A DNA stretch of 64,000 nt from Isoetes taiwanensis (Eukaryota; Streptophyta; Lycopodiopsida; Isoetales; Isoetaceae), in contig JAJEKV010000040.1 in NCBI GenBank assembly GCA_021234155.1, forward strand, positions 4,861,229 to 4,925,228, given 5' to 3'. Shown here piece by piece: positions 23,509 to 35,337 of the stretch. Within the stretch, counting starts at the first letter, position 1, and each line of letters opens with the position of its first letter. The notes under the pieces are model-generated. The model made no database searches. It was not told the origin of the DNA and saw nothing but the letters and a program-made list of their open reading frames with translations. The position numbers and the translations under genes are program-made.

Positions 23509-24567
23509 GTTCTAAATAAAACGCTGATAAACCAAATACCTTGTCTTTTGTAAGAGCACAATCTTTCGGATCAGTCCCAAAACTTCCCTTGCTTTTGTAT
23601 TGCTATTGCAACAGCCAGTTCTGAGGATGCATACTGATTCTGCAAGCCTCTTATCTGATCCCTGCTCTGATTGTAAATCCATTCCTGCAACCCTCTGCTT
23701 CGATTTCATACTAAGAGAAAATTCAAAGAGCAGATGTGGAGCAAAGCCAAACTGTAGATTGTTGTCTTGAGCGATATTTTGCTGGTGGAAACCTTCAATG
23801 TTCTTCGTATCACAGTGGCTCATATGGTACTAGGGTGTCATCCAAACAGCCAGTTTAGGGAAATGGCTAGCTTAGTTTAAAAATCTTGTGGTGCTAAGAA
23901 ACTTGACATGGATAGGTAATTCCAGGCAATGCAAGTATCATTCGCATCTCATTGGTGAAAGTTGTGGCAAGATTTGCGAGCTCTTGATCCTAAGCATTTT
24001 CTTGATTTCTTGCAGCTATTAGGCAGTGCTGGTGTTGAGCTCGTCTTCGGCCTTTGTTTTCATCATTCTACCATTCATTGCCAGCTTAATTTCCAGACCA
24101 ATATATTCTCTGTCTTCATAAAACTGTTCATAAAAGAGGGGAAAGCTTAGTCTTAAGGAATAACAAAGGGGGAATATATGAAAGCTTAGTCTTAAGGAAT
24201 AACAAAGGGGGAATATATGTAACTCAGAAAAAAGATTAATACTTGACCGCAACTTGACATCTCATTGTTGTAGCTTGCCATTTTCGAGCTCAACCGCCAG
24301 TTATTTGCCAGCAGCTAAATGCCAGATCAGAGCTCGCCGAATGGTTTGTTGCGAATCAAACAGAGAAAAAAATTGTTAAAGTATAGATTGATGAAAGAAC
24401 TCTTCTCTAATAAATCTTACTTTATTGAAATCCATGACCACTACCGGGCTATCTAGACATGCCAGATTTGAAAGAGCTTGGAAAATGGAAGTCGGTATCA
24501 AAATTGGACATGTATCAAAATTAAACATGCCTACATGCAGTAAACTCAGTAAGCTTCTGCAACAATA
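23509..24567. other. Flank of the LTR element, no gene recognised
   Basis: A minus-strand open frame of 103 codons (23512-23823) starts right at the insertion point but has no recognisable domain. A 39-bp unit is tandemly duplicated at 24141-24218 (both copies GAAAGCTTAGTC to GGGGGAATATAT, identical). Nothing else is apparent. Confidence 0.5.
24141..24218 (+). repeat. Perfect 39-bp tandem duplication
   Basis: Units 24141-24179 and 24180-24218 are identical, so the duplication is recent. Confidence 0.95.
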
Positions 24568-24984
24568 GGGGAGGGTGCCCATAAAGTGCCCACTTAAGGG
24601 TAAAAATTATATTATGATGGGTTTAATTCGTTTTAATCACCTATTTTGACATAACACAATAATGGTACTAAACACGAGTTGTTTCGACAAATCGAAAGCT
24701 CGCTATGAAGATTTTAGGTTCTATCATTATTTTGACCCCAATAGACCACCAAATGCCCTTCAGTGGACCACTAAGAGACCTTCAATGGACCACCAAATGC
24801 TCACGCTTGAGCTTCGTTGGCCCACAAGTGCCCATTAATAGACCATGCATTTAATTCAATTTTTAGTACTTTTTAAGGTGGGCTATTGTAGGGCTATTAA
24901 AGGGTTTAAGATAGGCTATTAAAGGGTAAAAAGTGGGCCATTCAGGGGGCAAAAAGTGGGCCATTGAGGGGGAGTACCCTCCCC
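24568..24984. mobile_element. MITE, 417 bp, TA target duplication
   Basis: Begins GGGGAGGGTGCCC and ends with the inverse, ACCCTCCCC. It is flanked on both sides by TA (24566-24567 and 24985-24986). Inside the ends, inverted copies of GGGTAAAAA/GTGGGC and of AAAGTGCCCAC/AAAAGTGGGCC continue the terminal inverted repeat. It has no coding capacity. A TA duplication with a TIR of this kind indicates a Tc1/mariner-type non-autonomous element. Confidence 0.8.
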
Positions 24985-24986
24985 TA

Positions 24987-26349
24987 GCAAATGGGTTCAG
25001 GGTTGACTGTCTTTTCTATTTCCTTGCCACGTCACCGTAGAAGCTCTAATTCGCGAGGTCATTTCTTGTTGCCTGCAAACAGAAAGAATCAATTTCTAAG
25101 GTATATCTCAAAACGAAACGAGCAATGGAAAGAGAAGGAAGAACACTAACGGATTATTATGAAACTCATCAACAAAACAATTGTTCAAATACCGTCAATA
25201 TATGTTTAGAATACACTCTTTATCCAATACTGATGCTTGCCCTCCTCTGTAGCTCCCTGCACAGACCACCAGAATTCAATCCTGTTTTTCACTGTGGCAT
25301 AGGAAGCTCAACTGCCTTCTGAACTTACCTCATCTAATTTTCTGAACTTGTAGCTGAACAATGGTCATCTGTTTTATAAAAAGGAACAAACAAACAAACA
25401 AACAAACTTACAGACAAACAAACAAACTTACAGACCAAATTGAAATCGTTGCCTACCTGCAAAAACCTGGAACAGAACTAGCCAGCCCCCAGATATTGAG
25501 AGAATCGCCATTGCCGAATCAATAACAAAAGGATGAGAAAACTTAAAAAATACACTAAACTTTGCCAACTGATAGCTTTCGCCGGAGCAGTCGCTCCATT
25601 GCCGAATGAATAAGGAAAGGATAAGAAAACTTAAAAAATGCACTACCCACTGATGGCTTTTCTTCAAGCACGCCATAACTGCTTAAATTCGGCAAGATCC
25701 GGCAGCAAAAGTTCAAGCTCAGATTCAACAGCTCCGTTGCATTGCCGCTTCTCTAGGCATTTGATCTCATGTTTGCTCATATGCTAAACGCAAACTTAAA
25801 CGCTCAGTACTAAGTAGATTAAAGCTGTAGTCTCCGACCTTTTTGAAGCTCTGCTCTTTGCAACAGAGATATTGGCAGGGGAACCATGGCAGTTATGGCA
25901 GGGGAACTTTCATAGACAATGGTGCCAGAGGATGCAACACCAACGATCCAGAATCGATGGTCACACCAGCAGTTCTGCATCTGATTATGCAAAACCGAAT
26001 TACAGATGCAACAAATCAGGTTATTTCTTGGAAGTATTGGCAACACAGATGGTTTAAGGTAATAGATCCATCTTTTGCTCTAGATGTTCTAAATTTGGTT
26101 GCATTTGTCACAAAGCACTAGAGGCAGATAAGAATCTCTGTAACAGGCTGGTATGATGAACCTCAAGTCGGCTCCAAAAAATATAAAGTGGAATGCCACA
26201 AACTCGCAATAGAGATTTCGCAGAGTGTTTGCAGAACTTCTCATCAAATTCTGACTTCTTGTTTTACTAGTTCTCCATGATTACATCTTGCAGATCCGTG
26301 ATCATGGAGTATGGTCGAACCGAGATCTTCAACCTGGGACTATGTACTA
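24987..26349. other. No recognised gene; simple and tandem repeats
   Basis: Holds a (CAAA)n tract at about 25388-25432 and a diverged two-copy repeat at about 25506-25655 (each copy CATTGCCGAAT...AAGGAT.AGAAAACTTAAAAAAT). Short open frames on both strands at 25819-26121 have no family likeness. Confidence 0.5.
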
Positions 26350-26459
26350 GGTAATCTTCATTAGGAGGGCATTACGCCGTGTAAAGGGCCCGGCGGCTCC
26401 GCGGTGGCGGATGCGGCGGGCCCTTTACACGGCGTAATGCCCTCCTAATGAAGATTACC
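26350..26459. repeat. Large hairpin: 43-bp perfect inverted repeat
   Basis: The arm GGTAATCTTCATTAGGAGGG...GGGCCCG at 26350-26392 is repeated exactly in inverse on 26417-26459, with a G+C-rich loop of about 24 bases between. The DNA or an RNA from either strand would fold into a very stable stem. It abuts the TIR of the next element (26464). Confidence 0.95.
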
Positions 26460-26463
26460 GGAC

Positions 26464-27049
26464 GTAATAACCGTTTGGAGAAATTACGTCCATTAGAAAT
26501 TTGCCACGTGGAAAATCTGTCTCCAACATTCAAGAATGGCTATGGCGTCGGCGAGACCGGCGTCCGTGAGATCAGAGATGGGTGTCGGCATCTGCAGCTG
26601 CTTATTGGAATAGCGAAACTGATCTTGCAATTCTTCTATCTAGTTCAAAGGAATCTGCCGCTTGCACAAGTCACAAAACCGTGCTCTGGAAATTTCTTCT
26701 GAGTCTCTGTTCTTGAGTTTCGGTTCATGCTTTTTGCAGACGCATCTTGAGTCTTGTTCTTGAGTTTCTGTTCTGAGTCTGTTCTTGAGTTTCTGAGACG
26801 CATCTTCAGCAATGCTCAGTGGTCTCCTAAATCCCGGATTTTGGACAAAAGCATAAACAGGAAACAGGGGATTCGGGTGGGGTAAGGAAAATAGGGAAAG
26901 AGAGAAACAGGGCATAATCAGGGGATTCGGGTGGGCAAAGGAACAGAGAAACATGGAAGACAGCAGCGCCGCTCCTCAATGGCGGAGGAACTTTTACTCT
27001 GTATAAAAATGGCCTATAATCCCAGTAATTTCGAACAAACGGTTATTAC
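26464..27049. mobile_element. 0.59 kb element with ~25-bp terminal inverted repeats
   Basis: The left end GTAATAACCGTTTG(GAG)AAATTAC at 26464-26487 returns inverted at 27025-27049 as GTAATTTCGAACAAACGGTTATTAC. The interior has no recognised protein; an 84-codon frame (26448-26702) straddles the left end and is probably meaningless. No clear target duplication is seen because the left side is the 43-bp hairpin. Probably a MITE. Confidence 0.6.
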
Positions 27050-28849
27050 TTTGGAATAAAATGCTTCAGAGAAGCGGGAAAATGTAACAATGTTTGAATA
27101 AGCAGATTCGTGCCAAGAAGAGTCCAACAAACTCTGTTATTTTAGGTACACGCTGTCATATTTATTAATTTTACATCTAGTTTATTTGATGTGCATGCCT
27201 ATTAGTGCTCGAATTTGACGCTCCGCTCTTAATTTTCCAGGGACTGGGCAAAATAATTTTACACCTTTCGCGTGACAGGAAGTTCCTAAATTCAAGCCTT
27301 TCAAATGCAATAAAAAAATTTAAGATGACAGAAACCAGTTTTTTTCCTCAAAAACATAGACAGAATAGATAGATACATAGAACAGGGCATATTTCCATTA
27401 TAAGTTCATGAAGTTCTTACATAGATACTACTAAAACAAAAGTAGTAGTTAAAATCAATCACAAAAACTTATTCCCGTGGCATTCTTCTGTTTTGCTTCA
27501 CTTCATACCAGTCTTGCCAATCTATGCTTTCAAATGGTTCATTCCACAAGGATACACATATTGTGGCATCAAGGTGTTTCTAAGTTTATGCTCTTATAGC
27601 ACTCTTAATATGACGAGAGAAACCTCTCTCTCAAGACGGAAAATTTCATGGTATTTGGTGGTACTTGGTAATGCAAATGCAATGCATGGAATGGAACAAT
27701 AAGAAATAAGAGATTTCTAATGTCAATGATTCTCTGGTATCTATCATGTATATTTATTTTAAGTTCAGTTAAAAAATGGGATGTATAGAGATATTATAAT
27801 CAATAATAATATAAATGTTTAAAATTTATAAAGGAAAATGACAAGCATTTCTCTATTTCTAGCCTTTCAAATGACGAGTATGTCTTGTAATGACGGGCAA
27901 TTGCCCAAGTGCTACCCTTCATTTGCCATACAGATTGTTTTTTCACCTGTTTTGACGGACAAAAATCCAAAAAATGGGCATGAAAGCCGTCAAATTCGAG
28001 CCCTGCCTATTATCTCGTACTTTCTTCTCTTTAACTTTTCCTTCGCCAAAATTGTGGCAACTGTTAGCGTTTGTTTGCGTTTGTGGCAGAATGTGGCTAT
28101 TCCTTCTCTCAAACCTTAGAACCGAAGCACAGCAGGGATCTTTCAAAGTGGTGGTTTATTTGCATAAGTGGTGATTTATCTGATGCAAATAAGCATCTTT
28201 CTGGTGCAAATTCCTTACCAGGTAGTCATTAATTTCTTTTTCATATTCAAATACACAATATCCATGAACAAGTACAAATTGCATATGAATTTCTGATGCT
28301 TGCAAAGCAATCATCACCTTGCAAAAGTTTTGACAAAGTAATATTTTGACATAATGATTGCAGTTCGTCTTTGCTATTGAACCATCATCCAATTAAATTG
28401 GGATTATGTCAACTCCAAAATCACGCCAACCTGCTATTGTCTTCTAGGGGGTTTTTGTTTTTTTTAATCTTTTTTTTTGGACTTCAAAAATAACATAAGG
28501 TTGCGATTCACGTGTGACGTTTCATATGCGAATTGAAATATGCAAAAATGAAGAGCAAGTTGCTAACATAGATGAGACCAAAATTGAAGAGCATTTACAT
28601 GATAATATTAGGTTTGATAATAACACATTGCATTATTTGCGAGGCAATTCCAGACTCGAAATTATCGATACATGGCACAAATATCATACAAAAATATCAT
28701 ATATTCCAATAAAACATTAAGGGATCAATCCATGTTTTCCCGTGTTTAACAAATATCATACAAATGAATTCACTTCACCCGTCATCCCCATAGCCAAATT
28801 ATGCATAATAGACACAAACTTCACGAGAAAATCATCGTGCAAAGTTTTT
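27050..28849. other. No recognised gene
   Basis: AT-rich sequence with short frames only. Overlapping frames on both strands at 27838-28174 have no recognisable domain. Two related copies of GTGGTTTATTTGCAT/GTGATTTATCTGATGCAAAT occur at about 28150-28190. Confidence 0.5.
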
Positions 28850-28859
28850 GGATCGTAAG

Positions 28860-29449
28860 ATGGTGGATTAGGGGCACTGTGTTTGATTGTAGAAGCATTT
28901 GAGAGCATCATCATCCACTATGATTATATCATCCTTATTCTCGATACCAAGTTAGTCCATCATGTTACTCAAGTGTTTGATGAAGATAGGCTTGCTGTTG
29001 GATCCTTGGGATTAGTGAACTTCACACATTTGTTACGATCCCAAAAGGTCAACCAATGTCTATGCATTTCCCCAGTGCTTTCAAAGTATCCTTGATGTTC
29101 CTTAGTTCCATGGATGACCAAATACCAACTTCGAAATAACTTTGAATGCCTCATCTAGCATCTCCTTCAAGTCGCGGCGCGGATAGATCCACTTGGTGTT
29201 TGATTCTCTTGGTTAATACGATGAAAGCTGTTCTCTAGCCACTTTATTTTTGGGAAAAGTCTTGCAAAGGACTCCGTTTAGGTCGAACACCACAACCTTC
29301 TTAGAAAGCGCAATGGAAGCTGAAACATCAAACATGTATCCGGTCGGCGGGGATACGATAACACAAACAATACAAGCGGCATGGCGTGATTTGAAATAGT
29401 CATAATCAAATCGCTCGGCGTGATTTAGTTTGACAACAAAAATAATCAA
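28860..29449 (-). pseudogene. FCP1/HAD-like phosphatase remnant, frameshifted
   Basis: On the minus strand the segment near 29303-29265 reads KKVVVFDLNGVLC, which matches the phosphate-binding loop of plant FCP1-homology (NLI-interacting-factor-like) phosphatases, where the first Asp is the nucleophile (DLNG in place of the usual DxDx). It is followed, in other frames, by a segment reading YPRRDLKEML, by FWDRNKC, and by IIVDDDALK near 28930-28900, all expected in order in this family. At least three frameshifts separate these pieces, so no full protein is made from the sequence as given. A conventional FCP1-like gene would be longer. Family assignment rests on short motifs. Confidence 0.5.
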
Positions 29450-29881
29450 AAGCTTGCGGCTTGGGCGATTTAATTCAAAGGTAATACAAATTAAATCGCG
29501 GCGTGATTTAGCGATTTCGTGGGCAAGGCCATACCTATCATCTTGGTTTATTTTGCCGTCATCGGCGTCATTCTCCCTTAGCCACCCTTAATCTTAGTCT
29601 TCTTCATTTGTTAGAATTGTTATTTTCTATTAGTTCATTTGCGTCCTTCTGGCCTGACATTATTTTACTATTGATTTGGCAAACTTTGTGAATCACTAGA
29701 GCGCTAGCCGTTGCCTTCATTTTTGGTTTTCCTGTCAATTAGTTTATTGTTAACTTTGTGAATCTACTCTATTGTTGCTTGCATCACCCATAATATGGGC
29801 AAAAATATTCCCTAAGTTCGCCGCCATCCACGGTACTTTGAGCAGCCGGTTTAGCGGACTATTTGTTCATTCTTGCTTTCC

Positions 29882-31602
29882 TTATCGGTTGCTGCAGTTA
29901 CTAGGTCCCTCACGGAAGCAGCGTCCACTTTGAATTGGACAAGTCTGAGACTTTTGATTCTTTGATGATTTGAGGGTTGCCATAAGGGCCTTTAGGAGAC
30001 TTGGCAAGCACATGCATGAGAATGGTTCAAGAAAGTCTTTGGCACGCTCATCACTCACAAAGCGGTGACATCTTCTTGCACCCATAAGAGCCTCTCGGGC
30101 AATATAACCTCAACATGAAGCTCCAAGCGGGGTTGTATCAATTGGAGCAAATGCCTCGGCGAGGTAAAGCTTGACCATAGGCGGAAATCCATTTTTATTT
30201 AAGGGGCCCTTCTCCTTAGTTTGTAGCTTCGTGCTTGATTTCCCCACTTAGGATGGGGTCGATCCTCATCCTCTTGACTCATCTGTTACGGTGATCTTGA
30301 TCCGTATGAAAGAATATAGTTCTTAAGTGCGGATCATCTAGAAGAAAACATTCCCATGCCTTTGCTATTGTCACCCTTGGCCTTAGCAATATCATATTCC
30401 TCGTCGGCCGGCATGGATATCATAATAAAGATCACATGTGCCATCTTAGTGATGTTGTGACTCATTATCCTTAACATCATATATTAGGCATCCCTCCCTA
30501 ATAACTTTGAGGCACTCGGATCATGGCGGCCGGATAGTGCATGCGGATGTGACTCACGAAGGACAAGCGATGACAATAGTGAAGGACCTCTCGGTTGTCA
30601 ATCCTATCTGGTGGTAAAGAAGGCATTTGTAGTCCTTACGGTTCATGCCCATATCTCCTCTCCCACCCTATTTGTCCAACACAAAGAGTGATATATTTTT
30701 AAGGCGGAAGTTGATTACGGCAAGAGACCTTTGTACCCAATGGGTGAATCTTGGACGGCGTCGTCTTCTCCGGTAATCTTCTTCACAAGGGCCACTTTTC
30801 TTCTCAATTCGGCCCGATTACCTTAGGGGTAGAGTCTTCTTATGTTTTGTATTTTTAGCCTTCCAATTCTTAAGGAAGTCCTTTGACGAGAATACAAACT
30901 TCTTGATGTCATCATTCTTGACCTTGTATTTGTCCGACAATCAATTTGGATAATGCCACATCCCAGATAGCCTTTGTAACTTCGGCTCCTACGGTGACTT
31001 CATTATCGTACATCCTTCACATGGCTGCGGCACTCAGCGAAGGACATCCTATCCTTGGTGAAAGCACTCTTCTTGTATAAGACTTCCTTCTTTAAAGCGG
31101 TCTAAAACCCAAATGGTCTCGGCGTCGTCTAGCCCACGAGTCTTTCTCATCTGTCACATTCAAGTCAAAGATGCTTACATCAGCGGGGAGGCACCCTACC
31201 CATAGTATCGGCGGCTTCCCTTGTGCATAAAGCGTCCCCGAATTCATTCCACTTTTGCCATCTTGCCTCCTTACAAAACACAATCTTATCACGAATCTGT
31301 TGGGCTGACACGCTAGATGAGCTTTTCGGAAGGATGCGCCATGTCATCACCACCTTTTTCTTTGATTTTCTTGCGGTTTTCTTCTTCTCTGTATAATTAT
31401 GCTGCGGCCGAGTCCGCTCCGGCGGCTTGAATGCCTCGGACTTTGACCATGCAATGCGGTGGGCAATGGGCAACCATATTCCACCCCTTGTTGGCGGGTG
31501 GTGGCGCGGTTGTTCCGCGTATGGATTTTGCAATAAATGCGGACATTGAATCGATATCATAGAATAGAAAACGTGGGTAGCGATTTGAATAGAATTGATC
31601 AA
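29882..31602 (-). pseudogene. Coding-like, heavily frameshifted region of unknown product
   Basis: Minus-strand segments with protein-like composition occur in shifting frames. One at 31602-31180 is basic and contains EKKKTARKSKKK followed by a stretch that reads as a helical domain (SAQQIRDKIVFCKEARWQKW). Others lie near 31130-30850, 30640-30330 and 30230-29880. I recognise none of them. The pattern fits one or more decayed or error-ridden genes between the RGG-box exon (33678) and the FCP1-like remnant (29449), but whether they belong to one gene cannot be shown. Confidence 0.3.
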
Positions 31603-31619
31603 GAGAAAAATCGCGCTGG

Positions 31620-31915
31620 CGTGAAATGAATAAAGTTACTAATGCAATTCATGCCCGAGGCGTGCTTTCAAATCAAACCAATTCCGCCCGGGTGTTTTCA
31701 AATCAATCAATTCCGCCCGGCGTGTTTTCAAATCAATTGGTTGATTTGAAAACACGCTGGCGTGAATTTATTTATGAAACCGAGGTTGATTTGAAAAACG
31801 CTGGCGTGAATTGGTTTGATTTGAAAACATGCTGGCGTGAATTGGTTTGATTGAAAAAACTCTCGGCGTGAATTCAATTTATGAAACCAGATTGAAAGCA
31901 CGGCCGGCGTGAATA
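31620..31915. repeat. Inverted array of a 28-bp unit with CACGC/GCGTG dyad
   Basis: Unit consensus TTGATTTGAAAACACGC, then a 2-3 base centre, then GGCGTGAATT. Three units run in reverse orientation (about 31650-31738) and five in forward orientation (31741-31768, 31786-31812, 31815-31845, about 31850-31873 and 31889-31914), meeting at TCAAATCAATTGGTTGATTTGA (31727-31748, written here as one dyad). Each unit contains its own dyad, for example CACGCTGGCGTG. So the array is palindromic at two scales. Spacing is irregular, there are no unique spacers and the setting is eukaryotic, so it is not a CRISPR. Related single copies lie across 29.4-37.3 kb. Confidence 0.85.
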
Positions 31916-32025
31916 TTAAAATGCTAACATCCTAATGCGGTTAGTTACCTTTTGTATAGAAATGTCTTCCCCATTTCATTCAGCGTTGCACTAATCTCGG
32001 CCAAATCTGCGGTGAAGTATTGGCA

Positions 32026-33208
32026 TCAAGATCGACACCTCCTATATGCATAGTGATTGTAGAGCGGCGTTTTGGCTGTTTTGTTACTTTTGCTGATGAG
32101 GGCCTTACGTGCCTCAACGGAATCTTTGCCCGTCGATGGCGGCAATTTAATATTTTCATTTAACAATATATCACGGAAGTTCGTCCCACCGGCCGGGCTT
32201 GTTGAGATCATATCCCAAGGTAGCACATCGGCATAGGCATTTGACACGGATTACTAATCATGCTCACGAACAATCTCCATGGCATGTCTTTGGATCATAT
32301 CTTACGCTAACATAAATGGAGCTTGGTGAGCGGATGAGGACTTCACATGGATGCAAAAGTTTCCTTAAGACCCAATGGATAATGGTCGAGTATTTATTTG
32401 ACTTGTTCATGGCCTCTATTTGCGCCACTCTGTCTGTTCATTCTCAAAAAGCGAAGCCTCCATGCCGCCCGACAAGCTGCGGGTTGAGCATCCTTCCCTA
32501 GATCTAGGACCCTCTTAGAAGCTTTCAAGTCGGCTAATTCCCTAGCTTGCTGCAAATAGTGACTTGGTGTCGGTTTAGTGAACATGCCTCTACGCCGCAT
32601 TTGTAACCCCTTGGCAAATAGATATTGGCGTAAGCTGCTACATTGGTTGGCCAACCATACTTAAAACATGTCTCACCGTTCACATCTGTCTTCATGAGCG
32701 TATCCTTGTATCATTAGCTCTCTGATTGAGTAAGAATGCGGCGGATCTTTCTTACGCTTACGTGTAATCTCCAAGAGCAATTTGCGGTTGGTGTCATCCT
32801 CTTCCTCACAAGAGATTAGGATCCCTTGTTTGGCCATCTTGTGCGCTTCCTTTTTCCTCGAGAAGAGAGTTAAGTCGAGCTTGCCATTTGTCTTGGCAAG
32901 GTCAGCGTACCACTCGGCACCCTCGTCCATTTCCTCTTGAGCGAGGCGGGGTCGGTGGTTGCTATAAGAATCGGCCCTTCATCATCTAAGGTGAGATCAT
33001 ATGGTGCGCATCGGGTGGTCGCGCCCTTGCTTTCTTGGCGGGGATTAGAACCCGAATTATTAGGGGTTTTCTTCCTCTTGGCCTTTGCAAAAGAAGATGA
33101 GCACTTTTTAGAGTACTTTTCAGAACAAGAGAGATCAGCTTGGCGTGCATTTAAACCTAAATTAGTACAAATCACGCTTGGCGTGTTGGTAGCTCTATTA
33201 TTGACCAT
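32026..33208 (-). pseudogene. Unknown basic protein, exons or frameshifted fragments
   Basis: Minus-strand frames 33208-32870, 32930-32673, 32654-32394 and 32247-32026 follow one another. A shift near 32930 joins the first two (ending SLKRK and continuing with DEGAEWYADLAKTNGK). The product would be rich in Lys/Arg and Ser at its start, with a TLDDEG segment, then charged helical sequence (LLLEITRKRKKDPP). I recognise no family. It lies downstream of an RGG-box first exon with a good splice donor, so it may be the rest of that gene. Possible acceptors ending in CAAAG or TTTAG occur near 33090-33165. Confidence 0.35.
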
Positions 33209-33539
33209 GCTATCGTGAATTTGAAACTAGAATGCTTTTGCATCCACATTTTAAGCTACATACCCTTCATGAATCCATATTTCACACTATTTAACCTCAT
33301 TGAACATTGCTATCTCCATTTGTATAACACCGCTATATATTCTATATATAAAAGCGAGCAAAATTATGTTCTCTGAGCGGACAATCGAGCATTAAGCGAT
33401 GCTAATACTTAAAATTCATGCAAAGCATAATAACTCAAACTCATGCAAAGCATATTAAGCGAAGGCAAGGAGATATCTCAAATTCATGCAAGCATAATAC
33501 TCTCCACCACGATTGTGTGATACGTGGCAAATTAAATAC

Positions 33540-33678
33540 CTTGAATAGGGTTACGTGTGATACGTGTATTACGATCAGCGTCCTCACGAAACTTGAGGAG
33601 GGCGGGTTTAGGGATTCCTCTTCCACCGCTTCCTCTGCCCCGTCGTCCGCCTCGACCTCGATTCACTTTAGAAGACAT
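33540..33678 (-). CDS. RGG-box N-terminal exon, unknown protein
   Basis: Minus-strand ATG at 33678 opens with MSSKVNRGRGGRRGRG, continues SGGRGIPKP, and ends at CAAG|GTATTT (33540/33539), a reasonable plant splice donor. Arg-Gly-Gly boxes bind RNA or G-rich nucleic acid and are methylated by PRMT1-type enzymes in known proteins. The upstream 150 bp is AT-rich without an obvious TATA. The continuation is probably the coding-like run at 33208-32026. The call as a first exon rests on composition and splice site only. Confidence 0.45.
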
Positions 33679-33699
33679 CTCGGGGTAAGCCTAGTAGCT

Positions 33700-35337
33700 T
33701 GAGTCGGAAGGTCGGCTTGGATCTGGCCTTTCGAGCTGCTTTCGAGAAAAATAGGCGGCAAGAAATAGCTTTTTTCTGTCATGCGAGAAATAGAAATTTG
33801 AATTTCAAGAAAACACAAAAAAACGGTTTGAAATATTCTTGACACATACAAATAATAATGGCGAAGACCCGTCCGTAGACTTCTTTCATTAAGTTTTTAA
33901 AACCAATCTACCCAAAAAGTATCCGCCAAATTTATCCAGCCTAAGCGTAGTTAACCTAATCTTTCTTCTAATTGAATTTTCCCGACCGCCCGGAGTTTCC
34001 ATAGCGCCTTGACTTCTCAAATCAACTTGGAGACTCAAATCGGCTTCTCAAGAATGGCTCTGAGAATTGCGGTACTCATCTCATTCAATAGCTTGAACAT
34101 TAATTTCCAATAGTAGGTGTACGAATAGCAATTTTTCTGCGATGTATAGAAGATGAATGTTTCATGTTAACTACAAATCAAAAAGGAAAGTAGGATTATG
34201 CAAGATCGACTCCATCGATCCGGTATGCTTGTCATGGAATTCGCTTTCGGGGATAAGTATGTCAGGGAGTTCTGATGATTAGCTTGCTGCGCTATGGATG
34301 AAGCTTTACCTCATGAGACACCCGGTGGGGGATACGGTTGGAGAAAGTGTTGGAACATTTGTTGCATGGCCAAGAAACCGCTTAAAAAGGTATGTAACAT
34401 GTATTACATTGTAGAAATATAGAAGTAGACAAAATTTGTTGTATTCATTGGAAAAAGTGTACAATTGTATATAATCGGATAAAGCTGGATAAACCGGACA
34501 AAATCCCGGACCTCTTGTTTCAAGCCCGGTCTATTGAGTAGGCTGGGCTATCGATCTCCCATTTCCATAGCTGGGCATTGTGAACTGATCGGGTAAAACC
34601 CGGCAAAAACACGGGCTCTAGCTCTCCACCCCCTTTGCTCCACCTCCACCTCTGGTCCTCCTCTGCTCCACCTCTGCCCCATTGGTTGAACCTCCAATGC
34701 ATCATTATAGCGCTGCGGTAGTAGTGGTTCCATTGGTTGAGCCATCTCCATTGCATCATTATCTGCTTTGTGGTAGTGGTTCATGTTGGGGCATCAGGGC
34801 ATAGAGGCTAACCACTAAGAAGCGAGCTCCTCATTTTGAATCTCGGTGACGGATCACGAGATTCACTCTCGATCAATGCATGTCTTGCATGATGAAGTGA
34901 TCGATAAGAGGGCCAGACCTCAGGTGAGATTGCAAAGGGCCCCGAGCCCAAATTTATCATTGCCCTAGCTCTGCTGCCATCATCATTACTTGATCCAAGT
35001 ACTCGGGGTTGCAAGGCCGGTGCTCAGGGGGGTTGGTGCTTTCATTTGCGGTTTCACCCGGTTGGAGATTGGAGCGAAGCTGGAGCTGGGGTGTGTGATT
35101 CTTGGCCCAAATGTAATTCCAATGCATCTTCGTCACCAAGCTGGGTGATTAATGTAACTTGGCATCTATCAATAGGAAGTGGCCGAATATCGGTATTGGT
35201 ATTCCGCTGGCGTGTTATATTTATTTATTTAAAAACTTAGAAACTAAGAACACGGCGTGTTTAAGCGTGAAAGTTGAAAGTAGGGATAAAATTGTTTGCA
35301 CGCTCGTGTAAAGCGCTATATAGGAAAAACTATACGC
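33700..35337. other. No recognised gene
   Basis: Short frames only. A local two-copy repeat around GGTTCCATTGGTTGA and CATCATTATAGCGC/CATCATTATCTGC lies at about 34680-34790. A GC-rich stretch is at 34500-34700. CTGGCGTGTTA at about 35207 and ACACGGCGTGTTTAAGCGTG at about 35250 belong to the dyad family seen at 31.6 kb. Confidence 0.45.

Noticed and set aside
26448-26702. 84-codon open frame over the TIR element
   Set aside because: It starts in the 43-bp hairpin and runs through the terminal repeat, so it is not a gene.
31620-31915. CRISPR array
   Set aside because: Units occur in both orientations, spacing is irregular, spacers are not unique and the genome is eukaryotic.
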